A DNA stretch of 64,000 nucleotides from Rhodobacter sp. TJ_12 (lineage in GTDB: Bacteria > Pseudomonadota > Alphaproteobacteria > Rhodobacterales > Rhodobacteraceae), in the NCBI RefSeq assembly GCF_020023995.1, contig NZ_NRRD01000001.1, positions 310,001-374,000 on the forward strand, given 5' to 3'. Of the stretch, positions 35,140 to 44,268 are shown one piece after another (position 1 is the first letter of the stretch; every line of letters begins with the position of its first letter). The notes below the pieces were generated by a model. That model did not search any database, had not been told where the DNA came from, and saw only the letters and a program-made list of their open reading frames with translations. Made by a program: the position numbers and the translations under genes.

Positions 35140-37479
35140 TCAGTTTGCGGACGGGCCAAGGCCCTCTGGGCGCGGTTTCGGGCGCCCGGGCGATTGCGCC
35201 GCAGGGCTGACGGGAATCTCGATGGCCGGGGCGGCAGGCGCGGGCGGTGCGGTGTCTTCGGCGTCTGTTTCGGCGGGCGCCGTTTCTACCGCATCCGCTT
35301 CTGGGGGCTCGGTTTCGGGCGCAGTGGTTTCGGGCGCGGCAGTCCCCCCGGCTGTTGGCGCGTCGGGGGCCGCTTCGGCGGGGGCAGGCGTGTCCGCCTC
35401 AGCTCCAGTCTCGGGCGTGGAGGCGGGCTCCGCCTCGGGTGTGGCGGCCGTCGTGGTTTCGGGGGGGCTGGGCTGTGCCTCGGGCGCTTCCTCGGTCGGG
35501 GCCGCGTCTGTCGCGGCGTCCGACTCGGGCATCGGCTCGCCATGCGCGTCTTCCATCGGCGCGCCATCCTCTTGCGTGGCGTCTTCCAGATCGGGCAGGG
35601 CTGCGTCCAGTTCGGGGGCCGCCAGCGCGCCTTCGGACACCGGCAGATCCACCGGCTCGGGCACATTCACCGGCGCCGCATCCAGCAGTACGAATTCGAT
35701 GCGCCGGTTCGCTTCACGCCCCTCTTCGGTCTCATTATCGGCAATCGGCTGAGTTTCGCCATAGCCGCGTGCGACAAGGTTGCCGGTCAATACGCGCCGC
35801 TCGCGCAGCGCCCGCAAGACCGCCTGCGCGCGTTGTTGGCTGAGCCGTAAATTGCCCTCTTCGCTGCCTTGGCTGTCGGTATGGCCCGCCACTTCCATGC
35901 GGAAATCCTGACATTGCTGCATCACCCGCGCCAAGGCATCGATCTGCGGCCCATCGCCTTCGGGGATATTGGACGAGGCGGGCTCAAAGGTGATCTTGGC
36001 GGCGTCCAGAATGGCATTGAGCCGGGTCACGCATTCCGGCCCATCGGGCAGCGCCAGCGTCGGGTCAAGCCGCTTGTCGTATTTCACCGCCAATTCGATC
36101 CGCGCCTCTTCGCCCAGCCGCTGCGCAAAAAGCCGCGCGACCTTGTCAGAGGCTTGCCGGTCGCCGGTGATGCCGCCAAGCCGAACCAGGGTCGGGGTGA
36201 CGGTCACGCTGCCCTCATGCAGCACGCCCAAGGCTTCAAGCGCAGTGATCGTGCGCACCGGCCAGCCTTGCGGCAGCCCGTCATCGACACGGGTTGCGGC
36301 ATAAACGGCAGTGGCACCGAATTGCGCCCGCGCAAAGCTTTCCAGCGCTTCGCGGGTGCGTTCAGAGCTGACGCGCCCGCGCAGCTCCACTTTGCCATCG
36401 TCGCCCAATTGCGCCGAGAATTCCGGCACTTCGCTGCCAGCCTCTGCCTTGCGGGTCAATTCCGCCTTTAGGGAAAAGACGCCCGGCAGGTTCGATTCCA
36501 GCGCGCCCACCACGTTGTCAAAGGTGTCGGGGGTGACCTCTTCGGCTGCAACGAGAACGATATCGGCATCGGAAAAGGTGACCGTCCCCGCCCCCAGATC
36601 CTTCAGCGCGCCAAGGGTCATCACCACCGCATCGCCCCATTGCGGCGAGGGGGTGCCCATGCCGATCGTGCAATCCAGATCTCCCATCGCGCCCGCTTGG
36701 CGCGCGGCCGTCAGAATGCGCGCGCGTGTGCGCTCGGTATCGGCGGAGCAGGCATCGAAGCGCGCCCCTTCGTCATCGATCAAGAAGCGCAGCGTAAAGG
36801 GGGTGATCACCGGGCGCGGGGCGGAAATCTTGGCATCAAGGCGCACGTCCTCGGGGCGGGCACGGGTCAGGTCCGCCTCGATCCGGGCCTTTTCCTCTGG
36901 GCTGTCGGTGATCGCTTCCACCGCGATATGACCGGGATCAATCGACACTTTGGCGCGCGGCAAATCTTCCAGCGTAGCGATGCCGAAATCGAACGCGGCA
37001 TTCCAGCCTGCGGGCACCGGGTAATCCGCGCTTTCCAGCATGTCGGTGACATTTTCAGCGCCCGCAAGCGCGGTCAGGCGGTCGAGCAGCGCTGCGCGGT
37101 CTGTCGCTGTTGGCACAAGGCCGATCAGCGAAATTCCCTCGTCATTGCGCAAAAGCTGCAAGGAAAATTCCGGCGGGGTGATTGCCTTGACCACCTCGGC
37201 ATCGGTGTTGTCGACGATACGCGAACTGTCGACGATGCTCGACACCAGCGTGAGCGTGCGAAACCTTTCCGCCTCTGACGGGGCGGTGCCCACAAGGCTG
37301 ACCAAAAGCCCGTCGGTATGCACCTGCACCCAGGAATGGCCATCGGCCTCAAGCGCAAGCCGCACCGCTTTGCGGGTGCGCTGTTCGATGATCGTGGCGG
37401 CGCCGCCGGCCACGAAAGCAAACAGCACCAGCGCAAAGACAAAGGCGGTGGCGGTCAGGGCTGTTGTGCGGGCGCGCAT
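35140..37479 (-). CDS. OmpA-family envelope protein with long Ala/Pro/Glu tail
   Basis: A 779-residue protein. Residues 8-28 form an N-terminal signal anchor. About 30-490 carry repeated alpha/beta units of the BON type (for example LLVSLVGTAPSEAERF and SLIGLVPTATDRAALL). About 500-620 hold an OmpA-like peptidoglycan-binding domain with GHTDSQG and LSQQRAQAV. The last about 150 residues are an acidic, low-complexity Ala/Pro/Glu/Thr tail ending PKPRPEGLGPSAN. It should anchor between inner membrane and murein. The layout recalls BON-OmpA proteins such as mycobacterial ArfA. AGGAG lies 11 bases before the ATG. Confidence 0.85.
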   Translation of the reverse strand: MRARTTALTATAFVFALVLFAFVAGGAATIIEQRTRKAVRLALEADGHSWVQVHTDGLLVSLVGTAPSEAERFRTLTLVSSIVDSSRIVDNTDAEVVKAITPPEFSLQLLRNDEGISLIGLVPTATDRAALLDRLTALAGAENVTDMLESADYPVPAGWNAAFDFGIATLEDLPRAKVSIDPGHIAVEAITDSPEEKARIEADLTRARPEDVRLDAKISAPRPVITPFTLRFLIDDEGARFDACSADTERTRARILTAARQAGAMGDLDCTIGMGTPSPQWGDAVVMTLGALKDLGAGTVTFSDADIVLVAAEEVTPDTFDNVVGALESNLPGVFSLKAELTRKAEAGSEVPEFSAQLGDDGKVELRGRVSSERTREALESFARAQFGATAVYAATRVDDGLPQGWPVRTITALEALGVLHEGSVTVTPTLVRLGGITGDRQASDKVARLFAQRLGEEARIELAVKYDKRLDPTLALPDGPECVTRLNAILDAAKITFEPASSNIPEGDGPQIDALARVMQQCQDFRMEVAGHTDSQGSEEGNLRLSQQRAQAVLRALRERRVLTGNLVARGYGETQPIADNETEEGREANRRIEFVLLDAAPVNVPEPVDLPVSEGALAAPELDAALPDLEDATQEDGAPMEDAHGEPMPESDAATDAAPTEEAPEAQPSPPETTTAATPEAEPASTPETGAEADTPAPAEAAPDAPTAGGTAAPETTAPETEPPEADAVETAPAETDAEDTAPPAPAAPAIEIPVSPAAQSPGRPKPRPEGLGPSAN

Positions 37480-37541
37480 GTCGTTTTGATCTCCTGCCCT
37501 TGGGGTCGAGTTCTCTTAAGAGCGTGAGTTTTCAGGATCAA

Positions 37542-38513
37542 TCAAAGGATTGCCGAACCGGCAAGAAACAGCGCAGCCAAAAGGCCGGTGTTCCGGCTTT
37601 TGCGGAAAAGATCGAGGCAGATATCGCCATCGTCGATATCAAGCCGCCTCATCTGCCCGACCATGTGCCAGCCCATCGCCCAAGGCGCCGCAAGCCCAAC
37701 GACCAAAACCAGCGGATTGCCCAGCGGCAACAGTGCGATCAGCACGGCCGCCGTCATCAGCACCACGACCAAAACGGTGAACAGCGCCAGCCAGCGCGGG
37801 GTTTGCGTGCCAAACAGCCGCGCGGTGGATTTGACCCCGATCAGCGCGTCGTCTTCCTTGTCTTGATGGGCATAGATCGTGTCATAAAACAGCGTCCACA
37901 CAAGACCCGACAGGTAAAGCGCAACCGCCGCCCAAGACAGGCTGCCGGTATGCGCAACCCAACCCAGAAGCGCGCCCCAGTTAAAGGCAATGCCCAAGAA
38001 CACTTGCGGCCACCATGTGAAACGCTTGGCGAAAGGATAGATCGCCACCGGACCTAGCGCGAGGATGCCCATGCCGATGGCGGCCCAGTTGAAGGTAAAC
38101 AGGATCAGCGCGGCAATCCCGGTCTGGATCACCATCCAGCCAATCGCCTGTTTCACCGTCACCTGCCCCGAAGGGATCGGGCGCGACCGGGTGCGCGCGA
38201 CCTTGTCATCGATGTCGCGGTCGGTGATGTCGTTCCATGTGCAGCCTGCCCCGCGCATCAAAAAGGCGCCGATCGCGCAGCCCAAGGCCAACCACAGATC
38301 GAAAAGCCGCAGCCCATCGGTGGCCGCCGCCAGCGCGATGCCCCACCAGCACGGCAGCAGCAAAAGCCATGTGCCGATGGGCCGGTCGGCGCGCGACAGC
38401 CGCAGGTAAGGCCGGGAAAAGGCCGGGGCGGTATGGTCCACCCAATTGCCGCGATAGGCATCTGCCACTTGCCCGGTGATTTGTGCCTCTGGCGTTTCGC
38501 TTTTGCCGGTCAT
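37542..38513 (-). CDS. ubiA: 4-hydroxybenzoate polyprenyltransferase
   Basis: UbiA attaches the polyprenyl tail to 4-hydroxybenzoate in ubiquinone synthesis, in the inner membrane. The 323-residue protein has about nine helices and both Asp-rich motifs: NDITDRDID followed by RTRSRPIPSG, and YDTIYAHQDKEDD. About 30 residues precede the first helix. It is divergent from rsmE with only 11 bases between the start codons, so promoters must overlap the coding starts or the transcripts lack leaders. Confidence 0.96.
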   Translation of the reverse strand: MTGKSETPEAQITGQVADAYRGNWVDHTAPAFSRPYLRLSRADRPIGTWLLLLPCWWGIALAAATDGLRLFDLWLALGCAIGAFLMRGAGCTWNDITDRDIDDKVARTRSRPIPSGQVTVKQAIGWMVIQTGIAALILFTFNWAAIGMGILALGPVAIYPFAKRFTWWPQVFLGIAFNWGALLGWVAHTGSLSWAAVALYLSGLVWTLFYDTIYAHQDKEDDALIGVKSTARLFGTQTPRWLALFTVLVVVLMTAAVLIALLPLGNPLVLVVGLAAPWAMGWHMVGQMRRLDIDDGDICLDLFRKSRNTGLLAALFLAGSAIL

Positions 38514-38524
38514 AGTCTCGCCCC

Positions 38525-39250
38525 ATGGAACGTGCCAAAATACGACTCTGTGTAGAGCACCCTTTGGGGCCGGGGCAAGCCGTGCCCCTAAATGCCGATC
38601 AGGCGCATTACCTGTTTTCGGTGATGCGGCTTGACGTGGGCGCGCGGGTGGCGCTTTTTAATGGCCGCGATGGCGAGTGGACGGCCGAGGTCGTCGAAGC
38701 CGCGAAAAAGGCCGGACGCTTGTCTTGCCTTGGCCAAGCCGCGCCGCAGCTTAACCCGCCCGATCTGTGGCTGATTTTTGCGCCGATCAAAAAAGAGCGC
38801 ACCGATTTCATCGTCGAAAAGGCCGCCGAACTGGGCTGTGCCAAAATCTTGCCAGTGCAAACAGATTTCACCAATGCCAGCCGCATTCGCCAAGACCGGT
38901 TGCAAGCCCATGCCTTAGAAGCGGCGGAGCAATGTCTTGGTACGTATGTCCCTGAAGTCAGGGACTTGCAGCCATTGCAGGCGCTTTTGAAAGACTGGGA
39001 TCCGGCGCGGCGTATTCTTTGGGGTGATGAAAGTCTGGTCGGTCCGGCGCAGACGCTGGCGGGGCTGAACCCCGGCCCTTGGGCGATTCTGGTGGGGCCT
39101 GAGGGCGGCTTTTCGGAAAAAGAGCGTGCGCAATTGCGCGGCTTGCCGTTTGTGACCCCGGTTTCGCTTGGGCCGCGCATCTTGCGCGCCGATACCGCCG
39201 CCTGCGCGGCGATCACGCTTTGGCAATCCGCCCTTGGGGATTGGATGTGA
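38525..39250 (+). CDS. rsmE: 16S rRNA (uracil1498-N3)-methyltransferase
   Basis: RsmE methylates U1498 of 16S rRNA in the 30S subunit. The 241-residue SPOUT protein has the N-terminal PUA-like part (QAHYLFSVMRL) and the C-terminal knot LVGPEGGFSEKE with SLGPRILRADTAA. It starts 11 bases from ubiA on the other strand, and its stop is embedded in the GTGA start of the next gene. Confidence 0.96.
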   Translation: MERAKIRLCVEHPLGPGQAVPLNADQAHYLFSVMRLDVGARVALFNGRDGEWTAEVVEAAKKAGRLSCLGQAAPQLNPPDLWLIFAPIKKERTDFIVEKAAELGCAKILPVQTDFTNASRIRQDRLQAHALEAAEQCLGTYVPEVRDLQPLQALLKDWDPARRILWGDESLVGPAQTLAGLNPGPWAILVGPEGGFSEKERAQLRGLPFVTPVSLGPRILRADTAACAAITLWQSALGDWM

Positions 39251-39744
39251 TCCGCCCCGAGCTGCGCGACCATATCACCCACCACCGCGAGACCTATAGC
39301 GCGGCGGCCTGTTTGGCGCTGTCGGTTTGGATCGGCACGCGCGGGGGGTGGTTTCTGGCCGCCTTTGGGCTTTTGTTGGGGGCGATTTGCGCGATCTGGG
39401 TGTTGCTGGCGTGGCGGCGCAGCCGCTTTGCTCGCCCGGTTTCTGAGCCGGGGCTGGTCGACCTGGATGAGGGACGGATTGGTTATTACGGCACCGGCGG
39501 CGCGGTGCTGGGCGGCTATATCGCGCTTGAGGATTTGGTGGAGATCCGGCTTTTACAGTTGCACGGTCAGCCGGTCTGGCGGCTGAAATCCGCACAGGGG
39601 CAGGCGCTTTTGGTGCCGGTGGCTGCCGCTGGGGCGGAAAAGCTATATGATGCCTTTGCCGCGCTGCCGGGCATTGATATGGGCGCGCTCAGCGCGGCGC
39701 TGACATCGCGCACCACCGCACAAAGCCTGTGGCGCCGCCGGTAA
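39247..39744 (+). CDS. Two-helix membrane protein of unknown function
   Basis: A 165-residue protein with two adjacent membrane helices (about residues 18-55) and a soluble C-terminal domain of about 100 residues, rich in beta strand, that recalls small PH-like or DUF folds; I do not recognise a family. The GTG at 39247 overlaps the rsmE stop as GTGA, a typical coupled start, and the reading frame stays open and clean to 39744. It is likely co-translated with rsmE and lies 78 bases before gshA. Confidence 0.75.
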   Translation: MIRPELRDHITHHRETYSAAACLALSVWIGTRGGWFLAAFGLLLGAICAIWVLLAWRRSRFARPVSEPGLVDLDEGRIGYYGTGGAVLGGYIALEDLVEIRLLQLHGQPVWRLKSAQGQALLVPVAAAGAEKLYDAFAALPGIDMGALSAALTSRTTAQSLWRRR

Positions 39745-39822
39745 CTTGGCAAGACGATCCGCCTTGACTTGCGCTTGGCCAAGCGCCACCTGTGTGCGCG
39801 CAACCATAAGAAGGGTCTCCCC

Positions 39823-41193
39823 ATGTCCATTCCGCAGCAGGGCGGCGGCCCGATCGAGGATTTCGCGCAACTGGCCGAATATCTTGCGGCGGGTGAGAAA
39901 CCCAAGGACGAGTGGCGTATCGGCACCGAGCATGAGAAATTCGGCTATTGCAAGGACGGGCTGAAGCCATTGCCCTATGACGGCCCGCGTTCGATCCGGG
40001 CGATGCTGGAAGGGCTGGCAGAGGTCTTTGATTGGGAGCCGGTGCGCGAAGACGGCCATATCATCGGGCTGGTGCGCAATGGCGCCAATGTTAGCCTTGA
40101 ACCGGGGGGGCAGTTGGAACTGTCCGGCGCGCCGCTCGAAAACCTGCACCAGACCTGCCAAGAGGTGAATGAACACCTGACCGAGGTGCACCGGATCGCC
40201 GACCGGATTGGCGCGCGGTTCATTGGTCTGGGCGCCGCCCCCGAATGGGCGCAGGACGAGATGCCGATGATGCCCAAGGGCCGCTATCGGTTGATGACCA
40301 GTTACATGGATAAGGTCGGCACCATGGGCAAAACCATGATGTATCGGACCTGCACGGTTCAGGTGAACCTCGACTTCGCGTCCGAGGCCGATATGGTGCA
40401 AAAGATGCGCGTGGCTTTGGCGTTGCAGCCCGTTGCGACCGCGCTTTTTGCCAATTCGCCCTTCTTGGATGGCAAGCCCAACGGAATGAAATCGTGGCGC
40501 AGCCATATTTGGCAAAACCTCGATGCGTCGCGCACCGGCATGCTGCCGTTCTTCTTTGAAGATGGCATGAGCTATGAGCGTTACGTGGATTACGTGCTCG
40601 ATGTGCCGATGTATTTCGTCTATCGCGATGGCAAATATATCGATGCTTTGGGGCAATCTTTCCGCGATTTTCTGAAGGGCGAATTGCCTGCGCTGCCCGG
40701 TGAAAAGCCGACGCTGTCGGACTGGGCGGACCATCTGACCACGGTCTTCCCCGAGGCACGGGTGAAGAAATACATCGAGATGCGCGGCGCCGATGGCGGC
40801 CCGTGGCGGCGGCTTTGTGCGCTGCCCGCGCTTTGGGTCGGGCTGATGTATGATCAAAGCGCACTGGATGCAGCCTGGGATCTGGTCAAAGGCTGGGATG
40901 AAGACACCCGTGAGGGCTTGCGCCGGGTTGCGGCCAAAGAGGCGCTGCAAGGCGAGGTGAATGGCCTCAAGATGCATGACCTTGCCCGCGAAGTGGTGGC
41001 GATTTCCAAATCCGGGCTTGCCGCGCGCGGCATTGCCGGCGCCGGCGGGTTGATCCCGGACGAGACCTATTTCCTCAACGCGCTGGAAGAAAGCATCGAC
41101 ACCGGCATGGTGCCCGCAGACAAGCTGTTGGAGAAATACCACGGCCATTGGCAGGGCGATCTGAGCCGGATTTACGGCGAATACAGCTACTAA
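39823..41193 (+). CDS. gshA: Glutamate-cysteine ligase
   Basis: GshA joins glutamate and cysteine, the rate-limiting step of glutathione synthesis. The 456-residue protein belongs to the plant/alphaproteobacterial class: EWRIGTEHEKFGY near residue 28, GGQLELSGAPLENLHQT near 90, the TCTVQVNLDF strand in the middle, and AARGIAG late. GAAGGG 9-10 bases upstream supports the ATG at 39823. A strong terminator follows at 41198. Confidence 0.96.
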   Translation: MSIPQQGGGPIEDFAQLAEYLAAGEKPKDEWRIGTEHEKFGYCKDGLKPLPYDGPRSIRAMLEGLAEVFDWEPVREDGHIIGLVRNGANVSLEPGGQLELSGAPLENLHQTCQEVNEHLTEVHRIADRIGARFIGLGAAPEWAQDEMPMMPKGRYRLMTSYMDKVGTMGKTMMYRTCTVQVNLDFASEADMVQKMRVALALQPVATALFANSPFLDGKPNGMKSWRSHIWQNLDASRTGMLPFFFEDGMSYERYVDYVLDVPMYFVYRDGKYIDALGQSFRDFLKGELPALPGEKPTLSDWADHLTTVFPEARVKKYIEMRGADGGPWRRLCALPALWVGLMYDQSALDAAWDLVKGWDEDTREGLRRVAAKEALQGEVNGLKMHDLAREVVAISKSGLAARGIAGAGGLIPDETYFLNALEESIDTGMVPADKLLEKYHGHWQGDLSRIYGEYSY

Positions 41194-41197
41194 GACG

Positions 41198-41226
41198 AAG
41201 GGGGCCGCTTGGGCCCCCTTTCTTAT
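41198..41226 (+). terminator. Intrinsic terminator after gshA
   Basis: A 9-bp stem AAGGGGGCC/GGCCCCCTT (41198-41206 with 41212-41220), loop of five bases, followed by TCTTAT. It begins 5 bases after the gshA stop. Confidence 0.8.
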
Positions 41227-41245
41227 CCAGTTACGGCTGCGGCAG

Positions 41246-41665
41246 TTAGGGCAGCGGCGGGGGGCCACCCTCGGGCGATGCGCCAAAGCTGTTCGACCCC
41301 TGCTGCGACGGTTGCACGTAGAAATACAGCAGCACCAAAGAGCCGATCAGCGGGATCAGCCCAATCAAGATGAACCAGCCCGATTTGCCCACATCATGCA
41401 GGCGGCGCACGGTGACTGCCAGCATCGGCAAAAGCATCCCCAAGGCAAAAAGCCCCGACAGCGGCCCGCCGTTGGAGTGCCATTCATAGCCGCCCCGCAC
41501 ATGGCTGACGTCGCCAATGCCGAGAAGGGCGGTTTCAATCGTGGCCAGCACGATCGAACCCAGCATGAAGAACAGAACGAACCACCAGAATTCGGACCGG
41601 GGTGCGCGGCCCCGGAACGTGGCATATTTACGAAAACAGGTTTTGACAGAAGTGATCAAATTCAT
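41246..41665 (-). CDS. DUF805 inner-membrane protein
   Basis: A 139-residue protein with four hydrophobic helices. It has the DUF805 pattern: FRGRAPRSEFWWFVLF near residues 17-32, VRRLHDVGKSGW near 87-98, and a Pro/Gly-rich tail. The family (YhaH/YhaI type) has no established function. It stands alone, convergent with gshA and downstream of plsY in the same direction. Confidence 0.88.
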   Translation of the reverse strand: MNLITSVKTCFRKYATFRGRAPRSEFWWFVLFFMLGSIVLATIETALLGIGDVSHVRGGYEWHSNGGPLSGLFALGMLLPMLAVTVRRLHDVGKSGWFILIGLIPLIGSLVLLYFYVQPSQQGSNSFGASPEGGPPPLP

Positions 41666-41716
41666 TTCAGCCCCCTATTGGACACACGCGCATCAGGCGC
41701 GTGACAGTGCTGAAAA

Positions 41717-42328
41717 TCAACCCTTCTTGCCGATCTTTGGTTCCGTCCCGGCGGTGATCCGCGCGATATTGGCACGGTGACGCCAGAAGATCAGCACCGC
41801 CATCAGCGCGCAAATCGGCATCAGCTTTTGATCCGAAAGCAGCCACGCCAGCGGCACCGAAGCCGCCGCTGCCACCAAGGCCGACAGCGAGGAAATGCGC
41901 CAAACGGCGGCGGTGATCAGCCAGACGCCACAGGCCGCGAGCCCCAAAAGCCAATGCAAGGCGATCAACGTGCCAAGGAAGGTTGCGACGCCCTTGCCGC
42001 CGCGAAATTTCAGCCAGACCGGGTAAAGATGGCCAAAGAAGGCCGCGCCACCGGCGACGATGGCCGCCGTTTCGCTGCCCAAAACCAGCCGCGCCAAAAC
42101 CACCGCAATGGCGCCCTTGGCCCCATCCAGCACCAGCGTCGTCGCCGCCGCCGCCTTGTTGCCGGTGCGCAGCACATTGGTCGCACCAATATTGCCCGAG
42201 CCGATCTGGCGCAGATCGCCCAGCCCCATCAGCTTGGTGATGACCACCCCAAACGGCACCGAGCCGATCAGGTAGCCCAATCCCGCCACCGCCAGCAAAA
42301 GCGCCGCCCCCGCGTGCAGATCCGCCAT
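41717..42328 (-). CDS. plsY: Acyl-phosphate:glycerol-3-phosphate acyltransferase
   Basis: PlsY uses acyl-phosphate from PlsX to acylate glycerol-3-phosphate, starting phospholipid synthesis at the inner membrane. The 203-residue protein has the three family motifs: GSVPFGVV near residue 22, GSGNIGATNVLRTG near 43-56, and FRGGKGVATFLG near 108-119. It follows the pseudo-dihydroorotase gene by 36 bases, the gene order found in several alphaproteobacteria. Confidence 0.96.
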   Translation of the reverse strand: MADLHAGAALLLAVAGLGYLIGSVPFGVVITKLMGLGDLRQIGSGNIGATNVLRTGNKAAAATTLVLDGAKGAIAVVLARLVLGSETAAIVAGGAAFFGHLYPVWLKFRGGKGVATFLGTLIALHWLLGLAACGVWLITAAVWRISSLSALVAAAASVPLAWLLSDQKLMPICALMAVLIFWRHRANIARITAGTEPKIGKKG

Positions 42329-42364
42329 CTGTGTCCCTTTTCTCTCGTGCCTCGGTGCCGAGTC

Positions 42365-43642
42365 TTATTGCCCAGCCTGCCCGAAAACCTGCACCCCGCC
42401 GACGAAAGTGGCAAGCACCTTCCCGCTGAGCCGGGCGCCGTCAAAGGGTGTGTTCTTCGATTTCGACGCGAGGCCGAAGCGGTCCAGCACAAAGGGCGCA
42501 TCGGCATCAAAAAGCACCAAATCGGCGGGCGCACCCTCGCAAATACGGCCTTGCGGCAGCCCCAGCAGCTTGGCGGGGTTGAGCGCGAGCGCGCGGAAAA
42601 GTTGCGGCAGGCTCAGGTTGCCCGCGTGATAAAGCCGCAGCGCGGCGGGCAGCAGCGTTTCAAGCCCGACGGCCCCCGCAGCGGCTTCTTCGAACGGCAG
42701 CCGCTTGCTTTCTTCATCCGCCGGTGTGTGCATGGAACAGATGATGTCAATCACCCCTTCCGCGACCGCCTGCACCACGGCAAGCCGGTCATCTTCAGAT
42801 CGCAAGGGGGGGGTCAGCTTGAAGAAGGTGCGATAGTCGCCCACGTCGAATTCATTCAGCGTCAGGTGATGGACCGAGACCCCCGCCGTTACCCTTAGCC
42901 CATTCGCTTTGGCGCGTTGGAGTGCGGGCAACGCCCGCGCGGTGGTGATCTGATCGGCGTGGTAGCGCACGCCCGTCATTTCGACCAAGGCCATATCACG
43001 GTCAAAACCCATCCGCTCGGCCATGGCCGACACGCCGGGCAAGCCGCGCAGGCTGGCAAATTTGCCCGAGGTCGCGGCCGCCCCTTTCGACAGCCCCGGT
43101 TCTTGCGGGTGACAGATCACCAGCGCGCCCAAGCTTTTGGCATAGGTGAAGGCACGCGAGAGCACCTTGGTGTCGGTGGTGACGCGGTCATAATCGGTAA
43201 AGGCTGCCGCGCCTGCATCCATCAAGAAGCCGATCTCGGTCATCTCACGGCCTTCGCGGCCTTTGGTCAGCGCGGCCATATGGCGGATGCGCACCGGCGC
43301 CTCTGCCGCGCGACGGGTGACGAATTCCAGCACTTCGGGGGTATCAATCGCGGGGGCGGTGTCGGGCCGGGCAATCACCGTTGTGATGCCGCCGCGCGCC
43401 GCCGCTTGGCCTGCGGTGCGGAAGCTTTCGCGGTGCCGCTCGCCCGGCTCTCCAATTTTGACGCCAATATCGACGATGCCGGGGGCCAAGCATTTGCCGC
43501 CGCAGTCAATCACTTCGGCCCCGGCGGGCGCCTGCATCTGCCCGATGGCCGCGATGATGCCGCCATCGATCACAAGGTTTGCCTCGGTTTCGGTTTGCGC
43601 CTCGGGGTCGATCACACGGGCGTTTTGCAAAAACAGGGTCAT
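42365..43642 (-). CDS. Dihydroorotase-like protein lacking the metal site (PyrC' type)
   Basis: A 425-residue amidohydrolase-fold protein aligned over its full length with type I dihydroorotases. The metal motif DxHxHxR reads DIGVKIG: Gly60, Lys62 and Gly64 replace His, His and Arg. The TDHAPH region that holds the catalytic Asp reads SMHTPAD. Zinc binding and catalysis should be lost. Pseudomonas has such a protein, PyrC', of about the same length, which is a structural partner of aspartate transcarbamoylase. Here pyrB lies upstream in the same unit, so a like role is probable. An active dihydroorotase must be elsewhere. ATGA overlap with the PH-domain gene upstream. Confidence 0.88.
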   Translation of the reverse strand: MTLFLQNARVIDPEAQTETEANLVIDGGIIAAIGQMQAPAGAEVIDCGGKCLAPGIVDIGVKIGEPGERHRESFRTAGQAAARGGITTVIARPDTAPAIDTPEVLEFVTRRAAEAPVRIRHMAALTKGREGREMTEIGFLMDAGAAAFTDYDRVTTDTKVLSRAFTYAKSLGALVICHPQEPGLSKGAAATSGKFASLRGLPGVSAMAERMGFDRDMALVEMTGVRYHADQITTARALPALQRAKANGLRVTAGVSVHHLTLNEFDVGDYRTFFKLTPPLRSEDDRLAVVQAVAEGVIDIICSMHTPADEESKRLPFEEAAAGAVGLETLLPAALRLYHAGNLSLPQLFRALALNPAKLLGLPQGRICEGAPADLVLFDADAPFVLDRFGLASKSKNTPFDGARLSGKVLATFVGGVQVFGQAGQ

Positions 43643-44268
43643 TGAAGCGCCTCCCGGGCGTATTTCAGCAGCGCAAACACTTCGGGGGCCTGCGCGATAT
43701 CAAGAAAGCCGATATTCTGGGTGGAATAGCCGTTCTTGGTTTTTACCCGCTTGGTGGCAAAAATTACATCGCCCGCCTTGTCACCGCCGCCAAGCCGGAT
43801 CGGCATGTTCGCCGTGATCGGATAGGTGTCAAGGATCTTGCCCTTCCACCAATGCCGCCGCGCGATATAGGCGGCGCGATCGGACAGCGTGAACCAGGTC
43901 TCGCGCAGCCGCATCCGTTCATCCAAAACCGCAACCGCGACGACCCCGACGCCCACCGAGAAATGGATCAGCCCGAACATCCAAGCAAAGCCGCCATCTT
44001 GGGCCGCCATAATCATCCAAAACAGCGCAAAGCCGGCAAAGAAAAAGCCGAAAACAGAGGCAAGGAGCAGCTTAAGCCATTTGATCCGGCGCACTGGTCT
44101 GCCGCGCCACAAAATCTGCTCACCGGGTTGCATGATCCCTTCCCAACCCGCGGGCACGGTATCCGGGGCGGGCGCCGGCTCCGTTTGCGGAATCGGCGGT
44201 GGCGGTTCATGCAAAACCACCGGTTCTTTGTCCCGCTCGGCGCGGGGCAGGGGGCGCGGTGGTCTCAT
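43639..44268 (-). CDS. PH-domain membrane protein (second of a pair)
   Basis: A 209-residue protein: a Pro-rich N-terminal stretch (residues 20-40), LQPGEQILWRGRP typical of bacterial PH-domain proteins, two membrane helices (about 65-110), then a beta-rich domain with LSDRAAYIARR. The YdbS/YdbT-like PH family has no firm function. It overlaps the preceding PH gene and the pseudo-dihydroorotase by ATGA on both sides, so all are made together from the pyrB unit. Confidence 0.78.
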   Translation of the reverse strand: MRPPRPLPRAERDKEPVVLHEPPPPIPQTEPAPAPDTVPAGWEGIMQPGEQILWRGRPVRRIKWLKLLLASVFGFFFAGFALFWMIMAAQDGGFAWMFGLIHFSVGVGVVAVAVLDERMRLRETWFTLSDRAAYIARRHWWKGKILDTYPITANMPIRLGGGDKAGDVIFATKRVKTKNGYSTQNIGFLDIAQAPEVFALLKYAREALQ

